Shown one piece after another: positions 1 through 9,975 of a DNA stretch of 64,000 nt. The notes beneath the pieces were generated by a model, which saw nothing but the letters and a program-made list of their open reading frames with translations, ran no database searches and was not told the DNA's origin. Every line of letters starts with the position of its first letter. The first letter of the stretch is position 1. Source of the stretch: Orientallactaga sibirica (taxonomy: Eukaryota; Chordata; Mammalia; Rodentia; Dipodidae); the NCBI GenBank assembly GCA_036365145.1, contig JAEOAD010000001.1, positions 102,210,001-102,274,000 on the forward strand, given 5' to 3'. The position numbers were made by a program, and so were the translations under genes.

Positions 1-275
1 TTGCTGTTTCTGTAAAAGTTGCCTATCTCATACTCAAGGTCTCTGGCACTAGGCCGGGGCTCTGGGCTCTGAGACCTAACAATAATGAGAGTAATTCAAA
101 GATAAGGTATATAAGCTCTCAACCACCAAGAATCAGAGTCCAGGCTTTTGAAGAGATTCCCTTGGGCCCACACTGGCATGAAAATAAACTTTCATTTTGA
201 TTCTCCACTCAGACTTGGGTGTTTATTCTGTGAGCCTCAGTTTCCCATAACAATTGAGCCCATAGAAATTATTGA

Positions 276-448
276 TTTTTTTTTTTTTTTGGTGAGTTTT
301 GTTTTGGTTTTCAAGGTAGGGTCTCACTCTAGCCTAAGCTAACGTGGAATTCACTAAGCAGTCTCAGACTGGCCTCAAACTCACACACGATCCTCCTTCC
401 TCAGCCTCCTGAGTGCTGGGATGAAAGGTATGCACCACCACGCCTGGC
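276..448 (-). mobile_element. B1-like SINE
   Basis: Full-length reverse-complement B1: poly-T, then the tail-side core 'aggtagggtctcactctag', ending in 'caccaccacgcctggc'. Similar sequence on both sides (ttgatttttt / ctgatttttt) is a probable target-site duplication. It is moderately diverged. Confidence 0.9.
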
Positions 449-504
449 AAAACTGATTTTTTAATTTAAAATATTTCAATGTGTTTGTGTGTGTGTGTAC
501 ACAC

Positions 505-645
505 CAGGTCTCTTACTACTGCTAGCAATCGCCAGACACATGCACCACTTTTTGCATCTGGCCTTACATGAGTGCTGGGGAATTGAACTCAGGCCAGTAG
601 GCTCTGCAGGCAAATGCTTTTAACTTCTGAGTCATCACCAGCCCT
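505..645 (-). mobile_element. B2-superfamily SINE, diverged
   Basis: Reads as an old reverse-complement B2: 'gccagacacatgcaccac', 'catctggccttacatgagtgctggggaattgaactcagg', 'ctgcaggcaaatgc', ending near 'gagtcatcaccagccct'. The GA-rich tail has been replaced by a short GT run. Confidence 0.75.
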
Positions 646-670
646 AAAAACAAATTTTGTGGCAGGGGAG

Positions 671-782
671 ATTCCAGGTAGGGTCTCACTCTAGCCCAGG
701 CTGACCTGGAATGCACTATAGTCCCAGGGTGGCCTCAAACTCATAGCAATCCTGTACCTCTGCCTCCTGAGTATTGAGATAA
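671..782 (-). mobile_element. B1-like SINE, truncated
   Basis: Contains 'ccaggtagggtctcactctagcccaggctgacctggaatgcactatagtc' and stops at 'tgcctcctgagtattgagat'. The CA-rich promoter end is missing. Confidence 0.8.
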
Positions 783-1692
783 TAAATGGACAAAGTAAGT
801 AAATTATGGGGGCTCTGATGTTAAATTTAAATTAGAATTTCTCATGTGTATTTCTTAGAACAAATGTCACTCTATTAGGGGGTGCCCATATCTCAGTATT
901 TAAGTACCATTCCCCACTAAAGGAAATGGCATTTCTTAGAAAGTGATTTTCAATCACAGGCCCAGAAAGTACAAAGTAGAGCCTGATATGTCTTGCCAAA
1001 AAGGTGCAAAGAATCCCAAACTAATTGGGTCAAGTCAGAAGCCACACAACCAAGCTGTAGGGTATTTCACTGGCCAAATATGAATTGATTTGGCCACTTG
1101 GAAGAATAATTATAATTGGTAAAGCATTGGAAAAAATGTTAAATTCTGTAAGTCTAGAGTGATACTCAAAAGATGGGGGAGAGAGCTTTTCTTTGTAGAA
1201 GACAATAACTATAGCCAGTAAATACAGACACAATGCCAAAACTGGAAAAACCACCAGTTTTTAGCTTCTATGAGGCATCACTCATAGAAGCTAAAACCTA
1301 TGTGGTGAAGGAAATTAGGAAAAGGAAAACATTGATACAGAGTCAAGTTATTGCATATAGAAAACATCATATGCTATGGATTGCCAAATAATCACAAAGG
1401 GGAAAATATACCTTACTATGAAGAAATTCGGCCACCAATAACTTACCCTAGTGATGAAATTTAGCATTATACTTACAAGACAACCTGACTTTATATGTCT
1501 CTTGATGTAATATGAAAAAACAGTGTCACATAGGAAGGAATATAATAACTTCTTCCAGGTTACAGAAAATACAGGCATAAAAGAATAAGAAGAATGGTTA
1601 TAAGGGACGAGTCACAGATCTAGAATGTGGGACCTTCTGTAAGGAAACTGGCTTAAATTATTCAAAAGACTAGTGTCATTTAAAAAGAGTGT
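783..1692. other. Anonymous AT-rich sequence
   Basis: No recognisable repeat core, splice-flanked exon or long ORF. The two ORFs of 74-76 codons on the minus strand have no family resemblance that I recognise. Around 1248-1295 a short inverted repeat ('tagcttctatgag' / 'ctcatagaagcta') could form a hairpin. Confidence 0.5.
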
Positions 1693-1780
1693 GAGCCGGG
1701 CGTGGTAGTGCATGCCTTACTACATAGTGAATTCCAGGTCAGCCTGAGCTAGAGTGAGACCGTACCTTAAAAAAAAAAAA
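1693..1780 (+). mobile_element. B1-like SINE with internal deletion
   Basis: Starts 'gagccgggcgtggtagtgcatgcctta' and jumps straight to 'ctacatagtgaattccaggtcagcctgagctagagtgagac' before a poly-A. About 65 bp of the usual middle is absent. Confidence 0.85.
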
Positions 1781-1826
1781 AGTGTGGGACTGTTTTAAAA
1801 CATGTTTTTAAAAAAATGTTTTATTT

Positions 1827-1963
1827 GCTGGGTGTGGTGGCACAGGCCTTTAATCTCAGCACTCAGGAGGCACAGATAGGATTGCTGTGAGTTTGCGGCC
1901 ACCCTGAGACTACATAGTGAGTTCCAGGTCAGCTATATATATATATGGCTATATATATACACA
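1827..1963 (+). mobile_element. B1-like SINE ending in a TA/CA microsatellite
   Basis: 'gctgggtgtggtggcacaggcctttaatctcagcactcaggaggc' through 'gagttccaggtcag', then the 3' end is replaced by (TA)n/(CA)n at about 1933-1963. Confidence 0.8.
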
Positions 1964-1968
1964 CACAA

Positions 1969-2092
1969 GGCTTGGTGGTGAATGTTGAAATCCCAGCACT
2001 CAGGAGGCTGAAGCAGGAGATCACCTGAAGTTCAAGGCCAGACTTCACTGGTGAGTTCTAGGCCTGGCAGGGCTTCATAGCAAGATCCTGTC
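1969..2092 (+). mobile_element. Old B1-like SINE
   Basis: Weak B1 match: 'ggcttggtggtgaatgttgaaatcccagcactcaggaggctgaagcaggagatcacc', ending 'catagcaagatcctgtct'. More diverged than its neighbours, so probably an older subfamily. Confidence 0.65.
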
Positions 2093-2827
2093 TTGTCATT
2101 TTCTTTAGTGGGATAGCCACTAAGTTGTTCATGTTCCTGTACATGACCTCTCATCCATACTCCTGTAAGCAATCCTAATTAAATTTATTGGGTTGAGAGG
2201 AGGGAGGGAGAGAGAAAGTAAAAGATCACTGGGAGTGGGATAAAAAATAATGTACATTTCAAGTCATAAGCCCAGATGAATTCATGTTCTTTGGAGGTCT
2301 AACCAGGTTAGACATAGACAAGATCCTATCACACTGTGTATTACAAATTGGTAAAATAAATTTCCTAGGTAAAAACAACTTCAGAGTAAGACAAGGAATT
2401 CCAGGATGCTTAGCTCTCTGCTCTGTCATTTCCTTTTGCTCTTGCTTACTGTTATATGCTATTTAAAGTCATGGCAAGCTGGACTGTGGAAAGGGGAATG
2501 ATTCTCCCTTTATCTCAGGTCCCATGCAAGTTTAAGCCATGTGTCCTCCAGACCCTGTCTGGAGACAAAATGGCCAATTGTCTCTGACAAGGAAAAGGGA
2601 ATGACAAATTGCATATAACTTTGTTTCTCTTTATAGTTCCTCTCTTGAACATCAAAGTCACAGCTCTTAGATGAAATTTCTCAGTAGACAAAAAAGACTA
2701 AATAGGTAAACTGAGTCAAGGTACTTGATCAAGTTACAAACTCGTTACATAAGGCAGACATCAGACTTACCTAAAAATGTATGTCAGGGTATAAACAGAT
2801 ATTTTTTTAAAAAAAAAAAGGCATCAA
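2093..2827. other. Anonymous sequence
   Basis: Contains a purine-rich stretch near 2200 and a 60-codon ORF at 2284-2466 that I do not recognise. No splice-supported exon or repeat family could be assigned. Confidence 0.4.
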
Positions 2828-2993
2828 GTAAATGATGGCTTAGTGGTTAAGGTGCTTGCCTAGGAAGCCTAAAGACCTAGGTTTGATTCCCCAGTACCCA
2901 CGTAAACCAGATGCACATGATGGTACATGTGTCTGGAGTTCATTTGCAGTGACTAGAAACCCTAGCACACTCTCATCTCTCTCTCTCTAATAT
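2828..2993 (+). mobile_element. B2-superfamily SINE
   Basis: 'gatggcttagtggttaaggtgcttgcc' head, 'ccagtacccacgtaaaccagatgcacatga' middle, 'ctggagttcatttgcagtgac' and a CT-rich tail. The first few bases of the head are degraded. Confidence 0.88.
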
Positions 2994-4251
2994 CACCAAG
3001 GGGTAATGTCCTTATATTAAGGCAATGAAACCAAAGATTATCTTTAAAACAATCTTTAGTCCCTAGACCATTCTGAAACATTCACAAATGGGGGCACTTG
3101 TATCCCAGGCTCCCACAGTGTGGAGAAGGGAAAGCAGTCCCAGGAAACTCCTTCCCCCAAAAGGGCATACGGGCTGTCAAGACAGGAGTAAATGCGGAAG
3201 TCTTCATGCTTGGGCCTATCTTGCCAATGGCACTGCTTTTATGCCATGATATAAGGCACGTGCAGGGCTGGGGGACTGCTGGAGGTACTCAGGCTTGGAA
3301 CCTGGCCAGGCAAGATGAACACAGATATCCTGTCCTGGAGCTTCCTTGCTCCTGGAGGCACATGTGTCCCCATTTGGTTGGGGAGAAACAAGGAACTTTG
3401 GGTGAGGACTCGACTCCTGTAAAGCCTTAATTTCCTCTCCCAAAGCAGGTCAGAGGGATGCCCCCCTTCTTCAAGAAGATGTGAGCCAGGATTGGGCATA
3501 ACCTGGCTCTAGACTCTTCTTTTCACTTTCCTCCACTTTGTTTCAGATGGGACAATTGGCTTCCAAGATAGCTCATAATTCTCTGCTATCCTGTTTCCTG
3601 AGAAACTGGGCTCATTTAGATAAAACAGGGAGAACATTACTTCTCTCCAGACACTTAAAGAGACAATTAGAAAACATACTAATGTAACTCCAGATACCGT
3701 GAAGGAGGAAATTCTTATAAATTCTTAACTCAGTCAACACCTGATATTTGTAAGAAATTACAAAAATTGGTAACCAAACCAGATAAAAACTTTAAAACAG
3801 TTGCTCCAGGTGGTAGCTTCTGTTTCATTATAATTGGGAAGCCAAAGGGGAAAAAAAGAAAAAGAACCAGAAAAAGGTGAAAAAAGAATAGAAGTCACCA
3901 GGACATTATAACAGTAATGAAGGTTGCTCAGGGAAGGGCCCCTTCACTGAAACATTTGATCGGATAAAATCTAAAATATGTTTACCTGATGTCAAGGTTT
4001 TAATCAGAGAAACTGAGTCTTATGGTTAAGGCCTCACTCATTAACAGCTTACTGATGCTAATTTGTAATGGTTTGAGGGTTACAAAAACTGGCTTTAAGA
4101 CTCTCAGTAAAATAAATTATGTTTCCTTATTCGTCAAGGTTTTAACTCTTGGAGAAACTGAGTCTCAAGATAAAGGTTCATGTATAAGTGTTTAATTTCC
4201 AAAGATGAGGTACTCATACTTAAAGACATTGTGACTTTAAAGATAGCTTCT
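2994..4251. other. Anonymous sequence, possibly old retroelement debris
   Basis: No gene recognised. Overlapping ORFs of 75-110 codons at 3098-3499 lie on both strands and lack a family signature. A phrase recurs at about 4000 and 4135 ('caaggttttaa...gagaaactgagtct'), a diverged local repeat about 140 bp apart. This suggests an old unclassified element. Confidence 0.35.
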
Positions 4252-4434
4252 GAGCTGGGCGTGGTGGCACACGCCTTTAATCCCAGCACTCGGGAGGCAG
4301 AAGTAGGAGGATCACCGTGAGTTCAAGACCATCCTGAGACTACAGAGTGAATTCCAGGTCAGCCTGAACTAGAGTGAGACCCTATCTCGAAAATCCAAAA
4401 AAATAAAAAATAAATAAAAATAAAAATAAAGGTA
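4252..4434 (+). mobile_element. B1-like SINE
   Basis: Near-consensus copy starting 'gctgggcgtggtggcacacgcctttaatcccagcactcgggaggc' and ending in an (AAAT)-type A-rich tail. Confidence 0.93.
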
Positions 4435-4439
4435 GCTTC

Positions 4440-4600
4440 TGCCGGGTGTTAACAATCCCAGCACTGGGGAGGCAGAGGTAGGAGGACTGCAATAAGTTCA
4501 AGGCTACCTTGAGACTACATATTTAATTTAATTCCAGATCATCCTGGGCCAGAGTGAGACCCTATCTTGAAAAAACAACAACAACAAACAAAAAACAGGT
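4440..4600 (+). mobile_element. B1-like SINE
   Basis: Second B1 just downstream of the previous copy. The word 'agcttctg' before it and 'atcttctg' after it fit a target-site duplication. The 5' end is shortened ('gccgggtgttaacaatccc'). Confidence 0.87.
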
Positions 4601-5409
4601 ATCTTCTGTTTTATTCTAATTTTATTGAATAATCATCACTTAGGTTTAAGTGATTTAATTTCAGTCACTATAACCTTTATGCTTCTGTTGGGTAAAATAT
4701 GTTGGAATAGCTTCCTAAGTTTTAGCAAATTTAAGTCATGGGCAAAACATAAAATTGTTTTATGTAAATAAAAATTTCTATGGTACCTAAGATCAACTGC
4801 TATCATGATTAAGCTAAACGCATTGGTTGTCAAATGGTGTTTTTCTCTCAAAACAGATTTGTCAAGGGTTGTATTAGAGCTTAGCTGTTTTGGCTCAACA
4901 AAGACCAGATTCTGCTCTATTGTATGTAAAATAATTGTCTCATTTCTGGCATCTCAAGTGAGTGCTTATAGCAAAATTAACTCTTAAGACATATTCCCTA
5001 CTGTAGGGTACAGCCTCATGCTCAAACAATGGTCCTCATCTGAAAGAAATAATTTCAAGCTCTGTGACTCTGTTTCCAGTGTTACCTGGGTAATTGGTAC
5101 CCACACAGGTATCTGGACTAATCAAAGATGTTTTCAAACACAGGCACTAAGACTTCATACTGTCTTAATTGTCCTTTCCTGACAATTTCTAGGTTAAATT
5201 AATTGGCTTAGATTTGTATTGCTTTCAAGACTGATAAGAGGTTCTGCCTGTATTTATAACTATTAGATATTTAAAGGGTGTATTAGTCAGAGTAACCATC
5301 AGAAACAGTAAGGTGTGCCTACTTTCTATGCCTCAGACATGGCCTATGCTGCCACAGGACACCCAAATTTTAAAAGGTTGGACAAAATGACTTTAAGCTA
5401 TTGTATCTT
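4601..5409. other. Anonymous AT-rich sequence
   Basis: No repeat core or exon recognised. Small ORFs at 4636-4851 and 4805-4987 are AT-rich chance frames. Confidence 0.4.
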
Positions 5410-5609
5410 TCTTTCTTTATTTCAGAGAGAGAAAGTGGAAGAGAGAGAAAGAGAGAGAGTGAGCATGCCAGGGCCTCCAGCCACTGCAAATGAACTCCAG
5501 ATGCATGCGCCCCCTTGTGCATGTGGCTTACATGGGTCCTGGACAATCAAAATGGGATCCTTTGGCTTTGCAGGCAAAGGCCTTAACTGCTAAGCCATCT
5601 CTCCAGCTC
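5410..5609 (-). mobile_element. B2-superfamily SINE
   Basis: Reverse-complement copy: GA-rich tail, 'gcctccagccactgcaaatgaactccagatgcatgcgcccccttgtgcatgtggcttac', ending 'ctaagccatctctccagc'. A 92-codon ORF over it is a chance frame. Confidence 0.93.
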
Positions 5610-5619
5610 CTTTTGTTTA

Positions 5620-5623
<4 letters not shown>

Positions 5624-5667
<44 letters not shown>

Positions 5668-5668
5668 G
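5624..5668. repeat. (TTA)n microsatellite
   Basis: About 15 uninterrupted ATT/TTA triplets just upstream of the 56-bp minisatellite. The poly-tyrosine seen in one forward frame is only this repeat. Confidence 0.97.
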
Positions 5669-5690
5669 TCAGTCAGTGAAGTTACTCTGC

Positions 5691-7653
5691 TACAGGACAT
5701 CATATACCAAGACGTCCTACAATACTGAGCACATAATCTACACTGTTTCAGGACATCATGTACCAAGACGTCGTACAATACTGAGCACATAATCTACACT
5801 GTTACAGGACATCATGTACCAAGACATCGTACAATACTGAGCACATGGTCTACACTGTTACAGGACATCATGTACCAAGATGTCGTACAATACTGAGCAC
5901 ATAGTCTACACTGTTGCAGGACATCATGTACCAAGACTTCGTACAATACTGAGCACATAATCTACACTGTTACAGGACATCATGTACCAAGACTTCGTAC
6001 AATACTGAGCACATAATCTACACTGTTACAGGACATCATGTACCAAGACGTCGTACAATACTGAGCACATAATCTACACTGATACAGGACATCATGTACC
6101 AAGACGTCGTACAATACTGAGCACATAATCTACACTGTTTCAGGACATCATGTACCAAGACATCGTACAATACTGAGCACATAATCTACACTGTTTCAGG
6201 ACATCATGTACCAAGACGTCGTACAATACTGAGCACATGGTCTACACTGTTACAGGACATCATGTACCAAGACGTCGTACAATACTGAGCACATAATCTA
6301 CACTGTTACAGGACATCATGTACCAAGACATCGTACAATACTGAGCACATGGTCTACACTGTTACAGGACATCATGTACCAAGACGTCGTACAATACTGA
6401 GCACATGGTCTACACTGTTACAGGACATCATGTACCAAGACATCGTACAATACTGAGCACATAATCTACACTGTTTCAGGACATCATGTACCAAGACGTC
6501 GTACAATACTGAGCACATGGTCTACACTGTTACAGGACATCATGTACCAAGGCACCGTACAATACTGAGCACATAATCTACACTGTTACAGGACATCATG
6601 TACCAAGACATCGTACAATACTGAGCATATAATCTACACTGTTACAGTATATCATGCACCAAGATGTCGTACAATACTGAACACATGGTCTACACTGTTA
6701 CATGACATCATGTACCAAGATGTCATACAATACTGAGCACATGATCTATACTGTTACAGGACATCATGTACCAAGACATCGTACAATACTGAGCACATAA
6801 TCTACACTGTTACAGGACATCATGTACCAAGACAGTGTACAATACTGAGCACATGATCTACACTGTTACAGGACATCATGTACCAAGACGTCGTACAATA
6901 CTGAGCACATGGTCTACACTGTTACAGGACATCATGTACCAAGACATCGTACAATACTGAGCACATAATCTACACTGTTACAGGACATCATGTACCAAGA
7001 CAGTGTACAATACTGAGCACATAATCTACACTGTTTCAGGACATCATGTACCAAGACGTCGTACAATACTGAGCACATGGTCTACACTGTTACAGGACAT
7101 CATGTACCAAGACATCGTACAATACTGAGCACATAATCTACACTGTTTCAGGACATCACATGGTCAATACTGAGCACATGGTCTACACTGTTACAGGACA
7201 TCATGTACCAAGGCACCATACAATACTGAGCACATAATCTACACTGTTACAGGACATCATGTACCAAGACATCGTACAATACTGAGCATATAATCTACAC
7301 TGTTACAGTATATCATGCACCAAGATGTCGTACAATACTGAACACATGGTCTACACTGTTACATGACATCATGTACCAAGATGTCATACAATACTGAGCA
7401 CATGATCTATACTGTTACAGGACATCATGTACCAAGACATCGTACAATACTGAGCACATAATCTACACTGTTACAGGACATCATGTACCAAGACAGTGTA
7501 CAATACTGAGCACATGATCTACACTGTTACAGGACATCATGTACCAAGACACCATACAATACTGAGCATATAATCTACACTGTTACAGTATATCATGTAC
7601 CAAGATGTCATACAATACTGAGCACATAGTCTACAGTGTTACAGGACATCATG
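5691..7653. repeat. 56-bp minisatellite, about 35 tandem units
   Basis: The unit reads 'acaggacatcatgtaccaag' + 'acgtcgtacaatactgagca' + 'cataatctacactgtt'. The period is 56 bp (for example 'catcatg' ends at 5760 and again at 5816). The total is about 1.96 kb, or about 35 units. Units vary mainly at 'gacgtcgtac' (acatcg, atgtcg, atgtca, acttcg, acagtg, caccg) and at 'cataatc' / 'catggtc' / 'catgatc'. The stretch from about 6548 to 6890 recurs almost exactly at about 7208-7551 (offset 661). This is a 12-unit higher-order duplication shortened by an 11-bp deletion in the unit near 7150. Because 56 is not a multiple of 3 it is not coding. It ends abruptly at 'ggacatcatggaataca'. Confidence 0.98.
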
Positions 7654-7949
7654 GAATACAGTCAAATTCTAAAAATTTAACTAAATAATGTATCTATTCA
7701 ATGAAATACAGCAGAGTATTTGTGCAAAAGTAGGTATTCTGACAAACAGATCCTTTATCACAGTCACAGTCCCTAAGGATGTATGTTGTCCCACACCCTT
7801 AATCCTGTCAACTGGGAGGCTAAGATTTCTGGTCTGTAGTGGGTTCCAAGGTCGCCTTGTGACCCAGTGCAACCCTTCCCCAACAAATAACAGAAGAGGA
7901 AACCATGCAAGCCTATACACCAGGCTTACTTGGCAGGTACTGATCTGGT
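7654..7949. other. Anonymous sequence flanking the minisatellite
   Basis: A faint B1-like phrase at about 7783-7880 ('cacacccttaatcctgtcaactgggaggctaag') suggests a very old SINE. ORFs of 79 and 97 codons overlap on opposite strands and look like chance frames. Confidence 0.35.
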
Positions 7950-8715
7950 ATAATCCCAGTTACCTGTTGGGACGGGTTTGATCTCAGCTATGCTGCACGG
8001 CCGCTTGGGTCCTTCTTTGCTGTGTGTTGTGGGCTCAGAAAGGCGGGCTGTGTCTGTGCATCTGTGGGTCGTTGTTCTGGTTTTGCTGGGTGCCAGGTAG
8101 GTGAACTCTCTTCCCCAGGTCTTGGTGCTTGCTGGCGCTTGTGCCTGTGGTGTGGGAGGGGAGGCTGAAGTCTGTCAGCTCATCCACGCGAACCTCTTCC
8201 CCACAAGCTGCTCCGTTGGTCTCTGCCATCCTCCTTCCACGTTTCTTTTTTTTTTTTTTCTTTTTCTTCTTTTTTTTTTTTTTTGGTTTTGCGAGGTAGG
8301 GTCTCACTCTAGCCCAGGCTGACCTGGAATTCACTATGTAGTCTCAGGGTGGCCTCGAACTCTCAGTGGTCCTCCTACCTCTGCCTCCCGAGTGCTGGGA
8401 TTAAAGGTGTGCGCCACCACGCCCAGCTCTTCCACATTTCTTGAGTTTGCGAGGAGGCCAGTGTGAGTGGAGAATCCCCTCACCTGGCTTTAAAATCCCG
8501 TGGCTCAGGTGGAGTCGCTTCTGCCTGCTTCTGTGGGCTTTAGACCCTCTGGATCGCTCCTACTTCTTTGCTGCAGTTGATAATTTACTATACACCTCAC
8601 TTTTTAGTGGAAGAGTGTATTTTGCTGGGTTTTCTTTTTCTTTCCCCCCCCGCCCAAGCCTGTTTTGGCGTGGTTCCTATATTAACCAGACCTCAGTATA
8701 TAGTTTTGAAGAGTA
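7950..8715 (-). other. GC-rich unclassified segment, perhaps a LINE1 5' region
   Basis: GC-rich sequence interrupted by a B1 at 8244-8427. The 13-bp words 'cttccacgtttct' and 'cttccacatttct' flank that B1 as a target-site duplication, so the two halves were once continuous. It lies immediately downstream, in minus-strand order, of the KIF5C-like fragment. Its texture resembles a LINE1 5' untranslated region, but I cannot name a family. Confidence 0.3.
8244..8427 (-). mobile_element. B1-like SINE
   Basis: Reverse-complement full-length B1 with a long poly-T/TC stretch and the end 'gccaccacgcccagc'. It is inserted into the GC-rich block with the duplication cttccac(g/a)tttct. The poly-K frame over it is an artefact. 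Confidence 0.95.
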
Positions 8716-8841
8716 GCCCAATCACCACCAACTCCTCGACTTTGAATTTGGGGATGAATTTGTCCCGCACAGGATCTTGGCTTCGTTGAGGGGCCAGAAC
8801 CGGCACATCACTTTGATGCTGCATTTGGCTGGATCCACCAT
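8716..8841 (-). pseudogene. KIF5C: KIF5C-like 5' coding fragment, frameshifted
   Basis: Read on the minus strand from ATG at 8841, the start encodes M-V-D-P-A-K then CSIKVMCRF, followed by PLNEAKIL. In a shifted frame it continues DKFIPKFK and VVIG. This matches the start of the motor domain of the kinesin-1 heavy chains. The wording fits KIF5C better than KIF5A or KIF5B as I recall them. Similarity stops after VVIG, which I believe is close to the end of KIF5C exon 1; the P-loop and the rest of the motor are absent. One base is missing near 'ctgtgcgggacaaa', breaking the frame. It is therefore a non-functional exon-1-sized piece, either from DNA duplication or from a truncated retrocopy. It abuts the ATMIN-like piece upstream. 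Confidence 0.75.
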
Positions 8842-8882
8842 CTTGGCCCAGCGGGGAGGGGACACAGGCTTCTGATGAGCTC

Positions 8883-9227
8883 ACCATCTCCAGTCACATA
8901 GCTGCAGCCAGTGGCTCTTGACCAGGTGCATGTTGAGCATGGGGCTGTTGGGCAGGATCTTGTTGCAGCCTTGCACGGTGCACAGGATGTTGGTCCACAC
9001 GGCCCGGGAGCTCACTCACTGAGGGCTGAATCAGCTCGCAGGCTGGTGGCCCGGTGCCGTGGGCCGTGGCCTCAAAACTGTGGACCGCGGCCGGCTGCCC
9101 CTCAGCCAGAGCTCTGAAGGTCCCCATGGGCCAGAGGCAGCGGCAGCCAGCCTCCCTTGGTCGCAGGGGCGGCTGGGACGCCTGCCACCACCACGGGCTC
9201 AGCTGCCACCGCCTCCATGGCCGCCAT
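8883..9227 (-). pseudogene. ATMIN: ATMIN-like 5' coding fragment, frameshifted
   Basis: The minus strand starts with two nearby ATGs (9227 and 9218) and an alanine/valine-rich leader. It then encodes ELIQPSVSEL and, after a frameshift, TNILCTVQGC...ILPNSP and LNMHLVKSH. That is the N-terminal region and first C2H2-type zinc finger (C-x4-C ... H-x4-H spacing) of ATMIN (ASCIZ), a nuclear zinc-finger activator of DYNLL1 and partner of ATM. At least two frame breaks separate the leader, the middle and the zinc finger. Homology ends at 'ctgcag' (8902-8907). A 'gatggtgagc' follows on the minus strand (8888-8879), which resembles an exon end with a splice donor. If so the source was genomic exon 1, not an mRNA. 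Non-functional. Confidence 0.7.
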
Positions 9228-9242
9228 CACTCCTGGATCCTG

Positions 9243-9391
9243 TTTGTTTTTTTTGAGGTAGGGTCTCACTCTAGTCTAGGCTGACCTGGAATTCACTATG
9301 TAGTCTCAGGGTGGCCTTGATCACTCACAATGATCCTCCTACCTCTGCCTCCGAGTGCTGGGATTAAAGGCTTGCGCCATCACACGCAGCT
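9243..9391 (-). mobile_element. B1-like SINE
   Basis: Reverse-complement copy, 'tttttttgaggtagggtctcactctagtctaggctgacc' to 'gccatcacacgcagc'. It lies at the upstream edge of the ATMIN-like fragment. Confidence 0.93.
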
Positions 9392-9808
9392 CTTGTGCCA
9401 TTCTTTAAATCTATTTCAGTAATCAAATGTGCTCTATATAAACATATATCCAGGTTGGTGTAACTTCCTTTCTATGTGTATTAGTAATCTATGTAGAAGC
9501 CAAAGCCAGTTGGAATCATTGGAGCAAAAAAGCCAATATTTTGGCCCGTGTGCCCAGGTCATGGGGCCACTGGAGATGATGGGACACTTCTACACTGGCC
9601 CCCTGATAAGTCACCTGTCTTCCTGACCAGACCCAAATGGAGAAATTGATGTACAGTCTGAAATAGGAGAGTCACAATTGGGGAGCAATCAGTCCTCCTG
9701 GCTTCCTAAAGAAGGGGAAACTACTTGGCCAGCAAGGCCCTGTCTCATCCTAACAGACAAAAAACACCAGTAAGCTATAGGGATACTCCTGGGTTCCTAA
9801 AGTCTACT
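9392..9808. other. Anonymous sequence, possibly retroviral debris
   Basis: No gene recognised. It lies beside the env-like fragment and, with 9976-10390, may be part of the same degraded insertion. No motif proves this. Confidence 0.3.
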
Positions 9809-9975
9809 TTTTTTTATTTATTTATTTTTTTTGGTTTTTCGAGGTAGGGTCTCACTGTAGCCCAGGCTGACCTGGAATTAACTATGTAGTCTCAGGGTGG
9901 CCTCGAACTCATGGCGATCCTCATACCTCTGCCTCCTGAGTGCTGGGATTAAAGGTGTGAGCCACCACGCCTGGC
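9809..9975 (-). mobile_element. B1-like SINE
   Basis: Poly-T/(TTTA)n, 'ggtttttcgaggtagggtctcactgtagcccagg' to 'gagccaccacgcctggcc'. The flanking words 'ctaaagtctactttt' (left 9797-9811, right 9976-9990) are a clear target-site duplication. Confidence 0.95.

Noticed and set aside
5691..7653. CRISPR-like array
   Set aside because: The whole 56-bp unit repeats with no unique spacers, in a rodent genome. It is a minisatellite.
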